A stretch of 64,000 nt of DNA from Sphingomonas sp. LaA6.9 (GCF_022601895.1 NZ_JAKVIO010000016.1:20991-84990), one strand, 5' to 3'. Counted from the stretch's first letter, positions 52,384-60,970 are shown. Numbers and translations: made by a program. Notes: a model not told the origin generated them from the letters alone.

Positions 52384-55148
52384 CATTCGGGGCTCAGTTC
52401 GACCTGCACCGCCTTGTCGCCCAGCGCCACGGCATAGCCACCGCGCTCGGCGCTCGTGCCGGCTCCCGCACGATAGCGCGCCTTGCCCGCCACCGTCGTC
52501 TCGACATTGAGCCACGCGCGCGGCGTGTGCGCATCGGCTGGCGCCAGCGTCACGCGCACGCGTTTCGTCTTCGGATCATAGTCGACGCGCTCGAAGCGCC
52601 CGGCGTCGAGCGTCAGCCAGAGGCCCGCGGGCGCGACGAAGACGCGCGAGCGGAAGCTGTCCTTCGGCACGATGCTGACGGAGCCCCCCTTCGACGCGAC
52701 CTCGCCGCCAAAGCCGATCCAGCCGAAGGTCGGATGATCCACGAGATAGGACGCGGTCTCCCAGACATGGCCGAAAAAGCCCATGCCATAGTCGCCGTTA
52801 TAGGCGTCGAAGCGCATCATGTCGGGAAAGGAATGGAAGGCCGCGGAGCCGAAGCCATCCTGATCGATATTGGTCGTCGTCCCCATCAGCCCGCCATAGG
52901 CGACGCGCAGCAGATGGATGTCCTTGGGATCGCGGCGATAGCTGTCGAAGAGCGGGATCGCGTTGTTGGCCGAACCATAATGGTGGAGCTGGCGCTCGAT
53001 CCGCTTGACCTTGCCCGCATATTGGAAATCCCAGTAGCGGCGCGCACTGCCATTATAGCCCCAGTGCGGGATCGTCGGGTCATAGCCAAGGATCACCTCG
53101 CGGGTCAGGTCGGCCTTCTCGTCGTCGCCGAAGTAGCGCATCCAGGCATAGACCTCTTCCTGCCCCGTCGAATCCCACGGCATCTCGCTCCCGAACGGGA
53201 AGTCCTCGCTCCGCCAACGCTCGGCGCGGCCCTGCATCACCGCCTCGAGCGCGCGCGCCTCGGCATCCAGACCTTCGCGCTTCAGATCGTCGAGGATGTC
53301 GACGAAAACGTCGCCCTCCATCTGGCCATATTGCGCATAGTGCGGCGCGAGGCGGACCATCGCCATCGAGGTTTCGTAGGCACGGTTCAGATACCAGCGC
53401 CAGTCATGCGCCTTGACCAGCCCCTCATGATAGCGTGCGAGGCGGTACAGCACCCATTGCGCCGCCGCCACATGGACATAATTGAAGGAACGGCCGACCG
53501 AATCCGCGCCCTTTTTGTCCCATGCCGACCAGAGCTTCCAGTCGGTCGCGGGATCATAGGCGAAGCCGGGCCTGGCCTTGGGATCGTAGTAGAACAGGCT
53601 CTTGCGGACCCCGAACCTGTCCTTGCCCTCGTTCACCTGAAGCCGCCCGTCGAGCGTCTCGGTGACGAAGCGCTCGAACTTCACGACCTCGACCGCATCG
53701 GGCTGGCCGAGCTGCTTCATGATGCCCGCAAGCCATGCGCCCGCCCCGCCCTCGTCGCTGAGGCCCGCCATCCAGACGCGGTCTTCCTGCAGCACCATCT
53801 GGTTGGCGTCGCGGTCGTAGCTCATCAGCGATGGCGAGCGGCCGAATGCGTCGGCGGGATTGTCGTACCAATGCTTGTCGAACAGGAAGCGGCCGAGATC
53901 CGAAACCGCGGTGGCGCTCGGCTTGGTCACGAAATAATGGACCGCCTGCACGCTGCCGTCGGCATAGGCGACTTCGATGCGCGCCCGCCCCCAGGCATTG
54001 CCCTTGAGGCGATAGCGCGCCCAGCCTTTGGCCGATCCCGCGCGCGTCACGTCGATCGCGCCCGCCGGGCTGACGGTGATCGCCTTCACCGCCGATCGGG
54101 CTTTCAGGAAGAGATCGCCGGGCAGGTCGGTCGGCAGCACATAGCCGGGAATGCCGACCGCCACCGGACGCCCCTCTGCGGTGAGCGTGTCCTCGATCTT
54201 GCGGATCGCGGGCGCGGTTGCGAAGCGCACGCCGATCTCGCGCGTTTCGCCGGGCACCAGCGTGAACGAGCTCGGCGCATTCCACTGCTCGACGCCCTTC
54301 CATTCGGTCTCGGCAAAGCCCTTGCTTGCCACCATCCACTGGTGAAACCCCTCGAAGGTGATTCCGCGTTTGGTCGGGTCATTGAAGGGCTTGATGCTGC
54401 CATCCGCATTCTTCTGATCGAGGATGGGCTTCCACGCCTCGAGCGGCGTGCGGCCATCCGGCAGCACGAGCAGCGCGGGCCCCTTGCCGTTCAGCCGCGT
54501 TACCTGAACATAGCCTGCGTCACGCCCGATATAGGGGTCCGCAAAACTCGCCTTTGCGTGCGCCTCCTCAAGCGAGCGATCGGTGATGATGTTGTTGAAC
54601 ACCATCGGGATGCCGAGACCGCCCATCTCGATCGCCCGGTCGCGCGTGTTGGTCAGGCGAAAGCGCAGCGCGAGCTTGCCGTCCTCGACGATCCAGCGCC
54701 GCTCGACACGAAGCCCGACCCCTGTGCCGAGATCGCCGCCCAGATCGGCCGCGGCAAGCACGTTGCCGCCTGCCGCCAGTGCACGGACGGGTGCGCGCCG
54801 CGCAGCGGTCGAATAGTCGCGCCATTCCGTCTCCCCCGCGAAGCGGACGCGCAGGTCGATATCTCCGACATTGTAATAGCCATCACCCAGGCGCTGTGCG
54901 GCACGATCGGACGGTGCGAAGTCGACGCCATCGCCGCCCTTGGGCACAAGCGAAACCAGCGTCTGGGACATCGGGTCGAGCGAAACTGTGAATTGCGCGG
55001 TTTCGAAGCGCAGGGGAGACGCGGTCGGCGAGGCGGCCTGATCGGCGGGCGTCGCATTGCCCTGCATGACCGGCGCCGCGATCAGAAGTCCGAGTGGCGC
55101 CATCATCACGGCAAGCCGTTGGCAACGACCAGACATCCCTTTTTTCAT
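52383..55148 (-). CDS. large exported protein, DUF5695-type, putative glycoside-active enzyme
   Basis: 921 residues with signal peptide (about 1-32). An N-terminal beta-rich part (about 45-330; FETAQFTVSLDPMSQTLVSLVPKG) is followed by a helical-barrel-like part rich in aromatic and acidic residues (about 440-780; RSFNYVHVAAAQWVLYRLARYHEG, PWDSTGQEEVYAWMRYFGDDEKA) and a C-terminal beta domain. This layout resembles (alpha/alpha)6 glycoside hydrolases. I believe it is DUF5695, from memory only, and I know of no settled activity. Its convergence with the arabinofuranosidase gene and a GTATAC palindrome in its promoter suggest it belongs to the same substrate programme. Confidence 0.75.
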   Translation of the reverse strand: MKKGMSGRCQRLAVMMAPLGLLIAAPVMQGNATPADQAASPTASPLRFETAQFTVSLDPMSQTLVSLVPKGGDGVDFAPSDRAAQRLGDGYYNVGDIDLRVRFAGETEWRDYSTAARRAPVRALAAGGNVLAAADLGGDLGTGVGLRVERRWIVEDGKLALRFRLTNTRDRAIEMGGLGIPMVFNNIITDRSLEEAHAKASFADPYIGRDAGYVQVTRLNGKGPALLVLPDGRTPLEAWKPILDQKNADGSIKPFNDPTKRGITFEGFHQWMVASKGFAETEWKGVEQWNAPSSFTLVPGETREIGVRFATAPAIRKIEDTLTAEGRPVAVGIPGYVLPTDLPGDLFLKARSAVKAITVSPAGAIDVTRAGSAKGWARYRLKGNAWGRARIEVAYADGSVQAVHYFVTKPSATAVSDLGRFLFDKHWYDNPADAFGRSPSLMSYDRDANQMVLQEDRVWMAGLSDEGGAGAWLAGIMKQLGQPDAVEVVKFERFVTETLDGRLQVNEGKDRFGVRKSLFYYDPKARPGFAYDPATDWKLWSAWDKKGADSVGRSFNYVHVAAAQWVLYRLARYHEGLVKAHDWRWYLNRAYETSMAMVRLAPHYAQYGQMEGDVFVDILDDLKREGLDAEARALEAVMQGRAERWRSEDFPFGSEMPWDSTGQEEVYAWMRYFGDDEKADLTREVILGYDPTIPHWGYNGSARRYWDFQYAGKVKRIERQLHHYGSANNAIPLFDSYRRDPKDIHLLRVAYGGLMGTTTNIDQDGFGSAAFHSFPDMMRFDAYNGDYGMGFFGHVWETASYLVDHPTFGWIGFGGEVASKGGSVSIVPKDSFRSRVFVAPAGLWLTLDAGRFERVDYDPKTKRVRVTLAPADAHTPRAWLNVETTVAGKARYRAGAGTSAERGGYAVALGDKAVQVELSPE

Positions 55149-55499
55149 ACCGCACAACTCCCTTGTCCGTGCATCGCGAAAGCCGGAAAACCGGCGCCTC
55201 GCATTACTCAGACAAAAGTATACTTTCTACAATATGTCAACGGCACGCCGGAGTCGCGCGAATTTGACCGACAGCGCTTCTGCTCCCGGGACATCAGAGG
55301 CAGCCACTGACGGCAATAGTCGTACATGTTGGCAGGCGTTCATATCCGCGACGAGCACGCTCCTGACCGGACATGCCCGGACAGGACGCGCTTTCCGAGC
55401 AGAAAGGAGCCGGTCGTTCGCTCATATGGCGGTGCGCCCGCTCCTCGCGCCCGTGCAATGCATCCGGCCGCACATCGGCGAATTGCCGCCGTCGCTCGG
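55149..55499. other. intergenic region upstream of the DUF5695-type gene
   Basis: 350 bases. The part next to the gene holds its promoter and a palindrome (55215-55240); the rest shows no gene or structure that I can support. Confidence 0.5.
55215..55240 (-). promoter_or_regulatory. promoter element with GTATAC palindrome
   Basis: On the minus strand TTGACA (55235-55240) matches a -35 element, and the perfect 12-base palindrome AAAGTATACTTT (55215-55226) lies immediately downstream, where a repressor would block the polymerase. Its centre GTATAC is shared with the locus operator, but the flanks differ. Confidence 0.5.
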
Positions 55500-55691
55500 C
55501 TAGGTCCGGGATTCTAGTTTAGCGACAGTTTGCTGGACTGTTCCGACCACGGTTAGCGTCTCGATTTCGGTGAAGTGGATTCGTGAAGTCGGTTTGTCGG
55601 ATGCCCGATACGGTCGAACATATTGAACATTGTCCGCATTTACCGCGACCTGCTCACCGTTATCCAGCTCGAATACTGCGAATCTTGCCAT
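55500..55691 (-). CDS. small conserved-looking protein
   Basis: 63 residues, MARFAVFELDNGEQVAVNADNVQYVRP, with a beta-rich pattern reminiscent of FlbD-like small domains (an N-G-x-x-V-x-V-N core). Coding character is good, but the ribosome site is weak (GAC just upstream of ATG 55691). Function unknown. Confidence 0.6.
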   Translation of the reverse strand: MARFAVFELDNGEQVAVNADNVQYVRPYRASDKPTSRIHFTEIETLTVVGTVQQTVAKLESRT

Positions 55692-55928
55692 TGTCGGAGC
55701 GTATCAGTTCATCGGCAGATACCCAAGCTGCGCGAAATTGTCATGGACGGCCGTAGCGGTCCGGATTGGTTGCGCCAGCCGAAATCGCTGCGGAAGCTGG
55801 CACAGCGCCTCTGATTGTAGTGGCGCGCAGATCGTTTTAGGTCCACAACGAGACATTGGCGCCAGGGGCATTCAAGCACAGCGCTGACTGACAGCAAACA
55901 CTGCCGCTTGTAGGAACGGAGCTCGGAC

Positions 55929-56129
55929 ATGGGCACGACCAACAATGGCGACTATTTTGAACGGCGTATGCACGAGTGCATCAGCGCTGCCACGCAAGCC
56001 AGCGACCGGACCGTCGCGAGGGTTCATCTGAACTTCGCGAGTCAATATCAGATCGCCGCCGATGAATTTCGCCGCCAAAAGGAAAATTATGGGCTTGGCA
56101 TGCTACGCGCTGAGGAGTGCGCATCATGA
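55929..56129 (+). CDS. small helical protein, tandem pair member 1
   Basis: 66 residues, largely helical (YFERRMHECISAATQASDRTVARVHLNFASQYQIAADE). The pattern of a short helix, a break and a second helix with HxxxAxxY-type spacing recurs in the gene that overlaps its end. No signal peptide. Similar small proteins occur in sphingomonads, function unknown. Confidence 0.65.
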   Translation: MGTTNNGDYFERRMHECISAATQASDRTVARVHLNFASQYQIAADEFRRQKENYGLGMLRAEECAS

Positions 56130-56404
56130 CTGCGGTGAGCAAAACTGAGAATTGCCTGGCGATGGCGCACGAATGCATGTGCCGAGCCCAAGCGGAGCCC
56201 CTTCCCGAAGTTCGCAGGAAATTCCTGGTATCGGCCAATCAGTGGATTTTCCTGGGAACTCGTGCGCTCGGGCTCGAACTGAAAAAGCAACTGGCGGCGC
56301 AGCGACAACAGGAGCTTGAAGGCAAGGTTGGGCCGGGCGAACTTAAGCACGGCTGGCCGACAAGCAGCGCTGTCCCCATCAGTGCCGATCCTCGCATCAC
56401 ATAG
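56126..56404 (+). CDS. small helical protein, tandem pair member 2
   Basis: 92 residues. The ATG overlaps the previous stop (ATGA), supporting a real operon. CLAMAHECMCRAQAEPLPEVRRKFLVSANQWI lines up by eye with ERRMHECISAATQASDRTVARVHLNFASQYQI of member 1, so the two are likely diverged duplicates. Function unknown. Confidence 0.65.
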   Translation: MTAVSKTENCLAMAHECMCRAQAEPLPEVRRKFLVSANQWIFLGTRALGLELKKQLAAQRQQELEGKVGPGELKHGWPTSSAVPISADPRIT

Positions 56405-56509
56405 CCGGCCTGGATCATCGAGCAGGGGTGTCAGGCGCTGCGACGTGAATTACCCCCTCAGCAGTGCCGGCCCTATGCGCCCCGACAAACTGCTCACTCA
56501 AGCCAAGGG

Positions 56510-56710
56510 TCAAGCATCGGGCTTCCGCTCAGCACAATATTGTTCGGCAATTACTGCAGCGGTGATCAGACTGTGACCTGTCCGGGCGGCGGCATCGGGC
56601 GTCATTGTTATCGCGACGCCGTCTGGCCCGTCCAGCACCACCAACCCGCCCTCCGCGCTCGCGATACCCGGACTTGTCAGCGGCTGAAGGCCATAAGGAA
56701 TGCGGGTCAT
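56510..56710 (-). CDS. small hypothetical protein
   Basis: 66 residues; start taken at ATG 56710 (MTRIPYGLQPL). The core GGLVVLDGPDGVAITMTPDAA looks like two beta strands, and the rest is helical (TGHSLITAAVIAEQY). The longer frame upstream overlaps the hemerythrin gene and has no coding character. Function unknown. Confidence 0.6.
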   Translation of the reverse strand: MTRIPYGLQPLTSPGIASAEGGLVVLDGPDGVAITMTPDAAARTGHSLITAAVIAEQYCAERKPDA

Positions 56711-56855
56711 CGGCAGCGCCCAACAGGAAAATAGCCGTCGTGGTTGAACTGAAGAAGTCCGGTTACGCTTTCGCCCGGCCTGGGCAACATGTGCCCAGGC
56801 CTGCTGTACGAGAACCAGCCCGCCCCTGGATCGCATGACCGGTTCGCCAAAATCC

Positions 56856-57383
56856 CTAGAGCCCCGCTTCGGCCATGAGTTCGGCCTTGCGCTTCGCCAA
56901 TTCGGCACCAAGCGCTTTGAGATCGAGGTCGCTCTCGCGGCTCTCGGGAAACATCTCGCTTTCCTCCTCCTCGACGTGGTGATTGATGTACTCACCGAGT
57001 ACCGTGACCTTGGCGTCGAACAGCCGGTCCCCCGCCTTCATCGCCCGGATTTCGGCGATCAGCTGCTTGGCACTGGCATGCTCCACCTCGGCCTCGTCGA
57101 GCAGATCGTCGTCATCGATCTCCGCGCGGGCGGCGGGGTAGTAAATTTCTTCCTCTATCTGGGCATGGACGGTCAGCGCGAGACAGATCTTGTCTGCCAG
57201 CGCCTGCTTTTCGGCGTCGTCTTTCAGTTTCTCATAATCGGCGAAGTAGCCTTTCACTTCCTTGTGATCGCCCTTGAGCAGCTTGATTGCATCGGCGGGT
57301 TTGGCGCCGTCGGGAGCCGTCTTGTGCCCGGCCTTCGAACCGGATTTTGAGGAGGGTTTGGATTGGGTTTCCGTGGCGGACAT
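56856..57383 (-). CDS. hemerythrin-domain (HHE) protein
   Basis: 175 residues: a lysine/serine-rich N-terminal tail (1-30), then a four-helix HHE domain with diiron ligands in KGDHKEVKGYF, ALTVHAQIEEEIYYPAA, VEHASAKQLI and YINHHVEEEESEMFPE. Such proteins bind O2 or NO, or sense iron and redox state. Start at ATG 57383. An FNR-type box about 100 bases upstream suggests oxygen- or NO-dependent control. Soluble, cytosolic. Confidence 0.93.
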   Translation of the reverse strand: MSATETQSKPSSKSGSKAGHKTAPDGAKPADAIKLLKGDHKEVKGYFADYEKLKDDAEKQALADKICLALTVHAQIEEEIYYPAARAEIDDDDLLDEAEVEHASAKQLIAEIRAMKAGDRLFDAKVTVLGEYINHHVEEEESEMFPESRESDLDLKALGAELAKRKAELMAEAGL

Positions 57384-57478
57384 GAATTGTCTCCGGGGCG
57401 TTTGGAACGCCACCGCGGCGGCCCTTACATGGGAGAGAACGCGCCGAGGATCACAATGACCCCAAACAATCGCGGCTA

Positions 57479-57492
57479 TTGATATGCATCAA
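57479..57492 (-). promoter_or_regulatory. FNR/FnrL-type box upstream of the hemerythrin gene
   Basis: TTGAT-ATGC-ATCAA matches the FNR consensus TTGAT-N4-ATCAA exactly. Its centre is about 102 bases from the hemerythrin start, compatible with a class II promoter (site near -41) and a 60-base leader. Confidence 0.65.
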
Positions 57493-57764
57493 TATGATTT
57501 CGTGGCGGATCGGGCCATTTCTCTCAGCTGACGGCGAAAATAGCTTTCGTCAAACCCGGAAAATTCAGGTCTGCATAGGGCCTGGCGGCCCGAACAGCGT
57601 TGCTATGCTCACTCCAAACCGCAAGCCAGCCGCGTCACGTTCGCGGCGATCCATGCTTTGCGATGTTAACCCGCCAAGAGCTCACCGTCAGCGGCTTAGC
57701 CTTCGCCCAAAAAGGGCGGAGCAATCGCGATTGTGAAATGATGGCCATCTGCCGCTTGAGCGCC

Positions 57765-57808
57765 TTGAACGTCGCCGTCAACATCCCTATACCATCCACA
57801 TGGATGGT
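57765..57808 (+). promoter_or_regulatory. promoter with overlapping palindromic operator of the CopG-type gene
   Basis: TTGAAC (57765-57770), a 17-base spacer and TATACC (57788-57793) form a good sigma-70-like promoter. The inverted repeat ACCATCCA-CA-TGGATGGT (57791-57808) overlaps the -10 and start region and ends next to the ribosome site (GGAG 57809-57812). This is the layout of an autoregulated ribbon-helix-helix gene. Confidence 0.7.
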
Positions 57809-57819
57809 GGAGACGCAAC

Positions 57820-58236
57820 ATGTCTGCAAAGGTTCACGAGCTCAGGCCGAAGGCGGACAGCGAGAAAATCACGATCAATCTGGGCTTTGTCGATCTCGGC
57901 CATATCGACCTGCTTGTCCGCGACGGCTTTTACTCCAACCGCACCGACTTCATCCGCACCGCAATCCGCAACCAGCTGGAGCGGCACGGCGAAGCCTCCC
58001 GGAAGTCAGTAATCCGCAAGCAGCTCGATCTCGGCATCAGCCACTACACCCGCGCGCAGCTGGAAGAGGTGGTCGCGGCGGGCGACATGCTCGACATCCG
58101 TGTGCTCGGACTCGCGACGATTGCCGCCGATGTCTCGCCCGATCTGGCCAGCGCGGCGATCCGTTCGCTTACGGTATTGGGCGCACTCCATGCCAGCGCT
58201 CCAGTCAAGGCCGCGCTGGCGGGCCGCATTACCTGA
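57820..58236 (+). CDS. ribbon-helix-helix (CopG/Arc type) regulator
   Basis: 138 residues. The RHH DNA-binding motif is near the N-terminus: SEKITINLGFVDLGHIDLLV then YSNRTDFIRTAIRNQL (strand, helix, helix). The C-terminal half has no recognised domain. GGAG seven bases before ATG 57820. The adjacent palindrome suggests self-repression. It is followed 36 bases later by the depolymerase-type esterase gene, which it probably co-regulates. Confidence 0.88.
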   Translation: MSAKVHELRPKADSEKITINLGFVDLGHIDLLVRDGFYSNRTDFIRTAIRNQLERHGEASRKSVIRKQLDLGISHYTRAQLEEVVAAGDMLDIRVLGLATIAADVSPDLASAAIRSLTVLGALHASAPVKAALAGRIT

Positions 58237-58272
58237 TCTATCGTCCCACTCCTGCCCCAAAGGAACACCTGA

Positions 58273-59394
58273 ATGACGATGACACTCCATCCCGCCATGG
58301 CCGAGGCGCTGCGCTTGACCCGTGCGGGCAACCTCGCTGAGGCGACGGCGCTCATCCAATCGACGCTCGCAGGTGGGGCGCAGGCAGACCCCTCGCCGCC
58401 GACCGCCGCGTCGTGCGACATCATCGACCTGAAGCCTTGTCGCGTGATGGTTTCGTCACCAGAGCGCGCGGTGCCGCGGGAGGTGCGCGTATTGCACAGC
58501 ACCGTGCCACCAGGCGCTGCCGGCACATTCAACGAACAAAACTACAGCGGCGCGGCAGGCAGTTTGGCATATCGGCTCTACATTCCCCATGGCGCCACTG
58601 CCGGGATGCCGCTCGTTGTCATGCTGCACGGCTGCACGCAATCTCCGGAGGACTTCGCGCGCGGGACCGACATGAACCGGCTCGCCGACGAGTTCGGCTT
58701 CCTGGTGGCCTACCCCAGCCAAACCAGGGGCCGGAACGCGCAAAAATGCTGGAACTGGTTCAAGCCGGGCGATCAACGGCGTGATCGCGGCGAGCCGGCA
58801 CTCATCGCCGGAATCACGCGCCAGGTGATCGCCGACCAGCGCGCGGACGCCGCCCGCGTCTACGTCGCGGGATTGTCGGCAGGTGGCGCAGCGGCTGCGA
58901 TCATGGGGGCTGCCTATCCCGATCTTTACGCCGCAATTGGCATCCATTCCGGGCTGGCCTGCGGAGCTGCGCGCGACCTGCCGAGCGCCCTGGCGGCCAT
59001 GCGAAGCGGCGGCAGCGCGGGCTCCACCACGAACGGTAGCCGTTTCGTGCCGGTCATTACCTTCCACGGCGATCGTGATACCACCGTGCACCAGATCAAT
59101 AGCCGTCAGATAATCGCGGCCGCTTACGCCGCAGCCGGGGGATTTCTCCAAACCCGCACCGAGACCGGCCGCAGCGCCGGAGGCCGCGGATATACATGCG
59201 ACAAAAGTGTTGATGACAAGGGTCAGGTACTGATCGAGCAATGGACAATCCACGGCGCCGGGCATGCCTGGTCCGGCGGGAACAACTTGGGCTCGTACAC
59301 CGACCCGACCGGCCCCGATGCTTCGCGCGAGATGCTGCGTTTCTTCCTGGATCACCGATCGATGAGCAACACGCATAGCGGGTCAACCCGATGA
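58273..59394 (+). CDS. PHB depolymerase family esterase (LpqC-like)
   Basis: 373 residues. An N-terminal about 110-residue segment without signal peptide (MTMTLHPAMAEALRLTRAGNLAEATALIQ) is followed by an alpha/beta-hydrolase of the esterase-PHB family: oxyanion VVMLHGCTQSPEDFA, nucleophile S202 in GLSAGGAAA, then FHGDRDTTV and the His region HGAGHAWSGG. The N-terminal segment with ALIQ.L is shared by intracellular members. AAGGAA precedes the ATG. Activity on short-chain PHA or other esters is possible; the natural substrate is not evident. Confidence 0.9.
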   Translation: MTMTLHPAMAEALRLTRAGNLAEATALIQSTLAGGAQADPSPPTAASCDIIDLKPCRVMVSSPERAVPREVRVLHSTVPPGAAGTFNEQNYSGAAGSLAYRLYIPHGATAGMPLVVMLHGCTQSPEDFARGTDMNRLADEFGFLVAYPSQTRGRNAQKCWNWFKPGDQRRDRGEPALIAGITRQVIADQRADAARVYVAGLSAGGAAAAIMGAAYPDLYAAIGIHSGLACGAARDLPSALAAMRSGGSAGSTTNGSRFVPVITFHGDRDTTVHQINSRQIIAAAYAAAGGFLQTRTETGRSAGGRGYTCDKSVDDKGQVLIEQWTIHGAGHAWSGGNNLGSYTDPTGPDASREMLRFFLDHRSMSNTHSGSTR

Positions 59395-59700
59395 ACCACC
59401 ACTCGTTCACCCGGTGCCGTTCAAACTCGGACGACGAAAGCTGAATGGTGATCGCCTCATCAACTGGACGATTTGCACCTGGTGTCCATGCGGCGCGTTG
59501 CACGGGATCTGCGCAGGATAGAACGCTGCAACGGGCCTGTTTAATCAGGATTCCCCGCTCCGAGAGGGACGGCTCGATGATGCGCTCGAGTTTGATGACG
59601 CCGACGGCCGGCGCATCTCCACATAATGTGGCGTTTCAAAGCCGGGCAACTGAACCAGATTCGGCGGCGAGGATTTGGAGCCGGTGGCCGCCACGATCGG
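59395..59700. other. intergenic region, nothing recognised
   Basis: About 300 bases between the converging esterase and sensor-kinase genes. No gene or clear terminator that I can support. Confidence 0.5.
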
Positions 59701-60720
59701 CTATGCATGGACGATCGAGACCGCAGTTCCCGGATTTGCATCGGCGATACGGACGCGGGCGTCCAGCTGCTTTGCGATAGCCTCGACGATACTGGTACCG
59801 AGGCCGGGCTTGCCCCGCTCGAGATCCACAGGCATCCCGACGCCGTTGTCGGTTACCGACAATGTCCATTCGGCACCACGAGACTGATAGTCGACGGTGA
59901 TCTTGCCCTGACGATACCCCGGAAAAGCGTGCTTCAAGGCGTTGATCACGAGCTCGGTGACGACCAGTCCAAGGCTCACCGAGACATCCGCGCTGGTGAC
60001 GCTTTCGTCAGCGCTCACCTCCAGTGAAAGCTGATTGTGGTCGCGGATCATCGATGCGCGAATGCTCTCGCACAATTCCGTGAAATAGGCGCGCAAGTGA
60101 ACATCGCCGAGTTTGGAAGCCGCGAGTTGCCGCTGAACGGCGGCGACCGACATGACCCGGTTGTGCGCGTCATGAAGGTGACCACGCGTCTCGTCCGACG
60201 TCACCCTGCGCGCGCTTTGCATCAGCACGCTGGCGATGATCTGAAGACTATTGGCGACGCGGTGCTGAAGTTCCTGGAGCAGGATCGCCTTTTCCCGCAG
60301 CAAGTCATCCTTGAGCTTCTCGTGGAGCCGGGCATCGGTAACATCGGATATGGTCAGAAGCAGCCGCACGGTATCCCCGTCGAAATGGTCGAGCTTCTGG
60401 GCGCTGAGCACCAGATGGCGAGCGTCCTGACCCGCGCGCGTGAGGTCCATCTCATAGGCGTCGATTTCCGCATGCCCCGAGGCGGTGGCCCTGAGCAGCG
60501 AGCCGAGCTGGGGCACATCCCATTCGCCCGCTCCCAACCCCGCCAGCGGACGGCCTGGCACGGTGGCCGGCTCGATCTGAAATGCACGCGAGAACGACGT
60601 GCTCGCCGCAATGACGGTGAGATCGCCATCGAGAAGCAGGACCGGCGCGTAGGAGGAGGCGATCACCGCCAGCATGAGGCTGTTTGCGGCTTCGGGATGA
60701 ACGGGCGTGCGGATATCCAT
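59701..60720 (-). CDS. PAS-HisKA_2 sensor histidine kinase
   Basis: A 339-residue soluble kinase: PAS domain (about 15-130), HisKA_2 dimerisation domain with phospho-acceptor H153 (LLQELQHRVANSLQIIASVL) and an HATPase domain (LVVTELVINALKHAF, SVTDNGVGMP, GLGTSIVEAIAKQL). This type is common in alphaproteobacterial general-stress and light/redox signalling. ATG 60720 has GAGGG upstream; ATG 60762 would add 14 residues. No response regulator gene is adjacent, so its partner is elsewhere. Confidence 0.92.
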   Translation of the reverse strand: MDIRTPVHPEAANSLMLAVIASSYAPVLLLDGDLTVIAASTSFSRAFQIEPATVPGRPLAGLGAGEWDVPQLGSLLRATASGHAEIDAYEMDLTRAGQDARHLVLSAQKLDHFDGDTVRLLLTISDVTDARLHEKLKDDLLREKAILLQELQHRVANSLQIIASVLMQSARRVTSDETRGHLHDAHNRVMSVAAVQRQLAASKLGDVHLRAYFTELCESIRASMIRDHNQLSLEVSADESVTSADVSVSLGLVVTELVINALKHAFPGYRQGKITVDYQSRGAEWTLSVTDNGVGMPVDLERGKPGLGTSIVEAIAKQLDARVRIADANPGTAVSIVHA

Positions 60721-60937
60721 GACTGGACCCTCGGGACCGGAGGCTCGCGGAGCGAAAGCCATACCCGGTAGATAGCGGCGGGATCACGCGGCCTTCGAAT
60801 CGGGCCCGTCAGTGCTCGCTTGGCGAGCGTAGCACAAATTTCGTCGCAATTCACACACTTTCCAAAATTAACAATAATATTCATGCGTATGACAACTGTT
60901 TAATATTTGCATTTTTTCTTATACGTTTCATGAGCAG

Positions 60938-60970
60938 AACTTTATTTTTATTGAACGAAACTTTATTTTA
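60938..60970 (+). repeat. AT-rich direct repeat upstream of the glycine-zipper gene
   Basis: AACTTTATTTTTA (60938-60950) is repeated as AACTTTATTTTA (60959-60970), a 21-base period (two helical turns), 50-80 bases before the start at 61020. It is in a 140-base stretch far richer in A and T than the surrounding genes, so a regulatory site is plausible. Confidence 0.45.

Larger units (their letters stand above)
57384..57819. other. intergenic region between hemerythrin and CopG-type regulator
   Basis: About 435 bases between divergent genes. It holds an FNR-type box at 57479-57492 and a well-formed promoter/operator at 57765-57808. Small frames between them (for example minus strand 57635-57829) show no family I recognise. 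Confidence 0.6.

Noticed and set aside
52527..55310. Open frame of over 900 codons on the plus strand
   Set aside because: It is antisense to the DUF5695-type gene; high GC content keeps the opposite frame open. Its translation is low-complexity (Arg/His/Ala rich) without any family pattern or ribosome site.
57635..57829. Minus-strand frame of 64 codons
   Set aside because: It overlaps the clear promoter/operator of the ribbon-helix-helix gene and shows no recognisable family.
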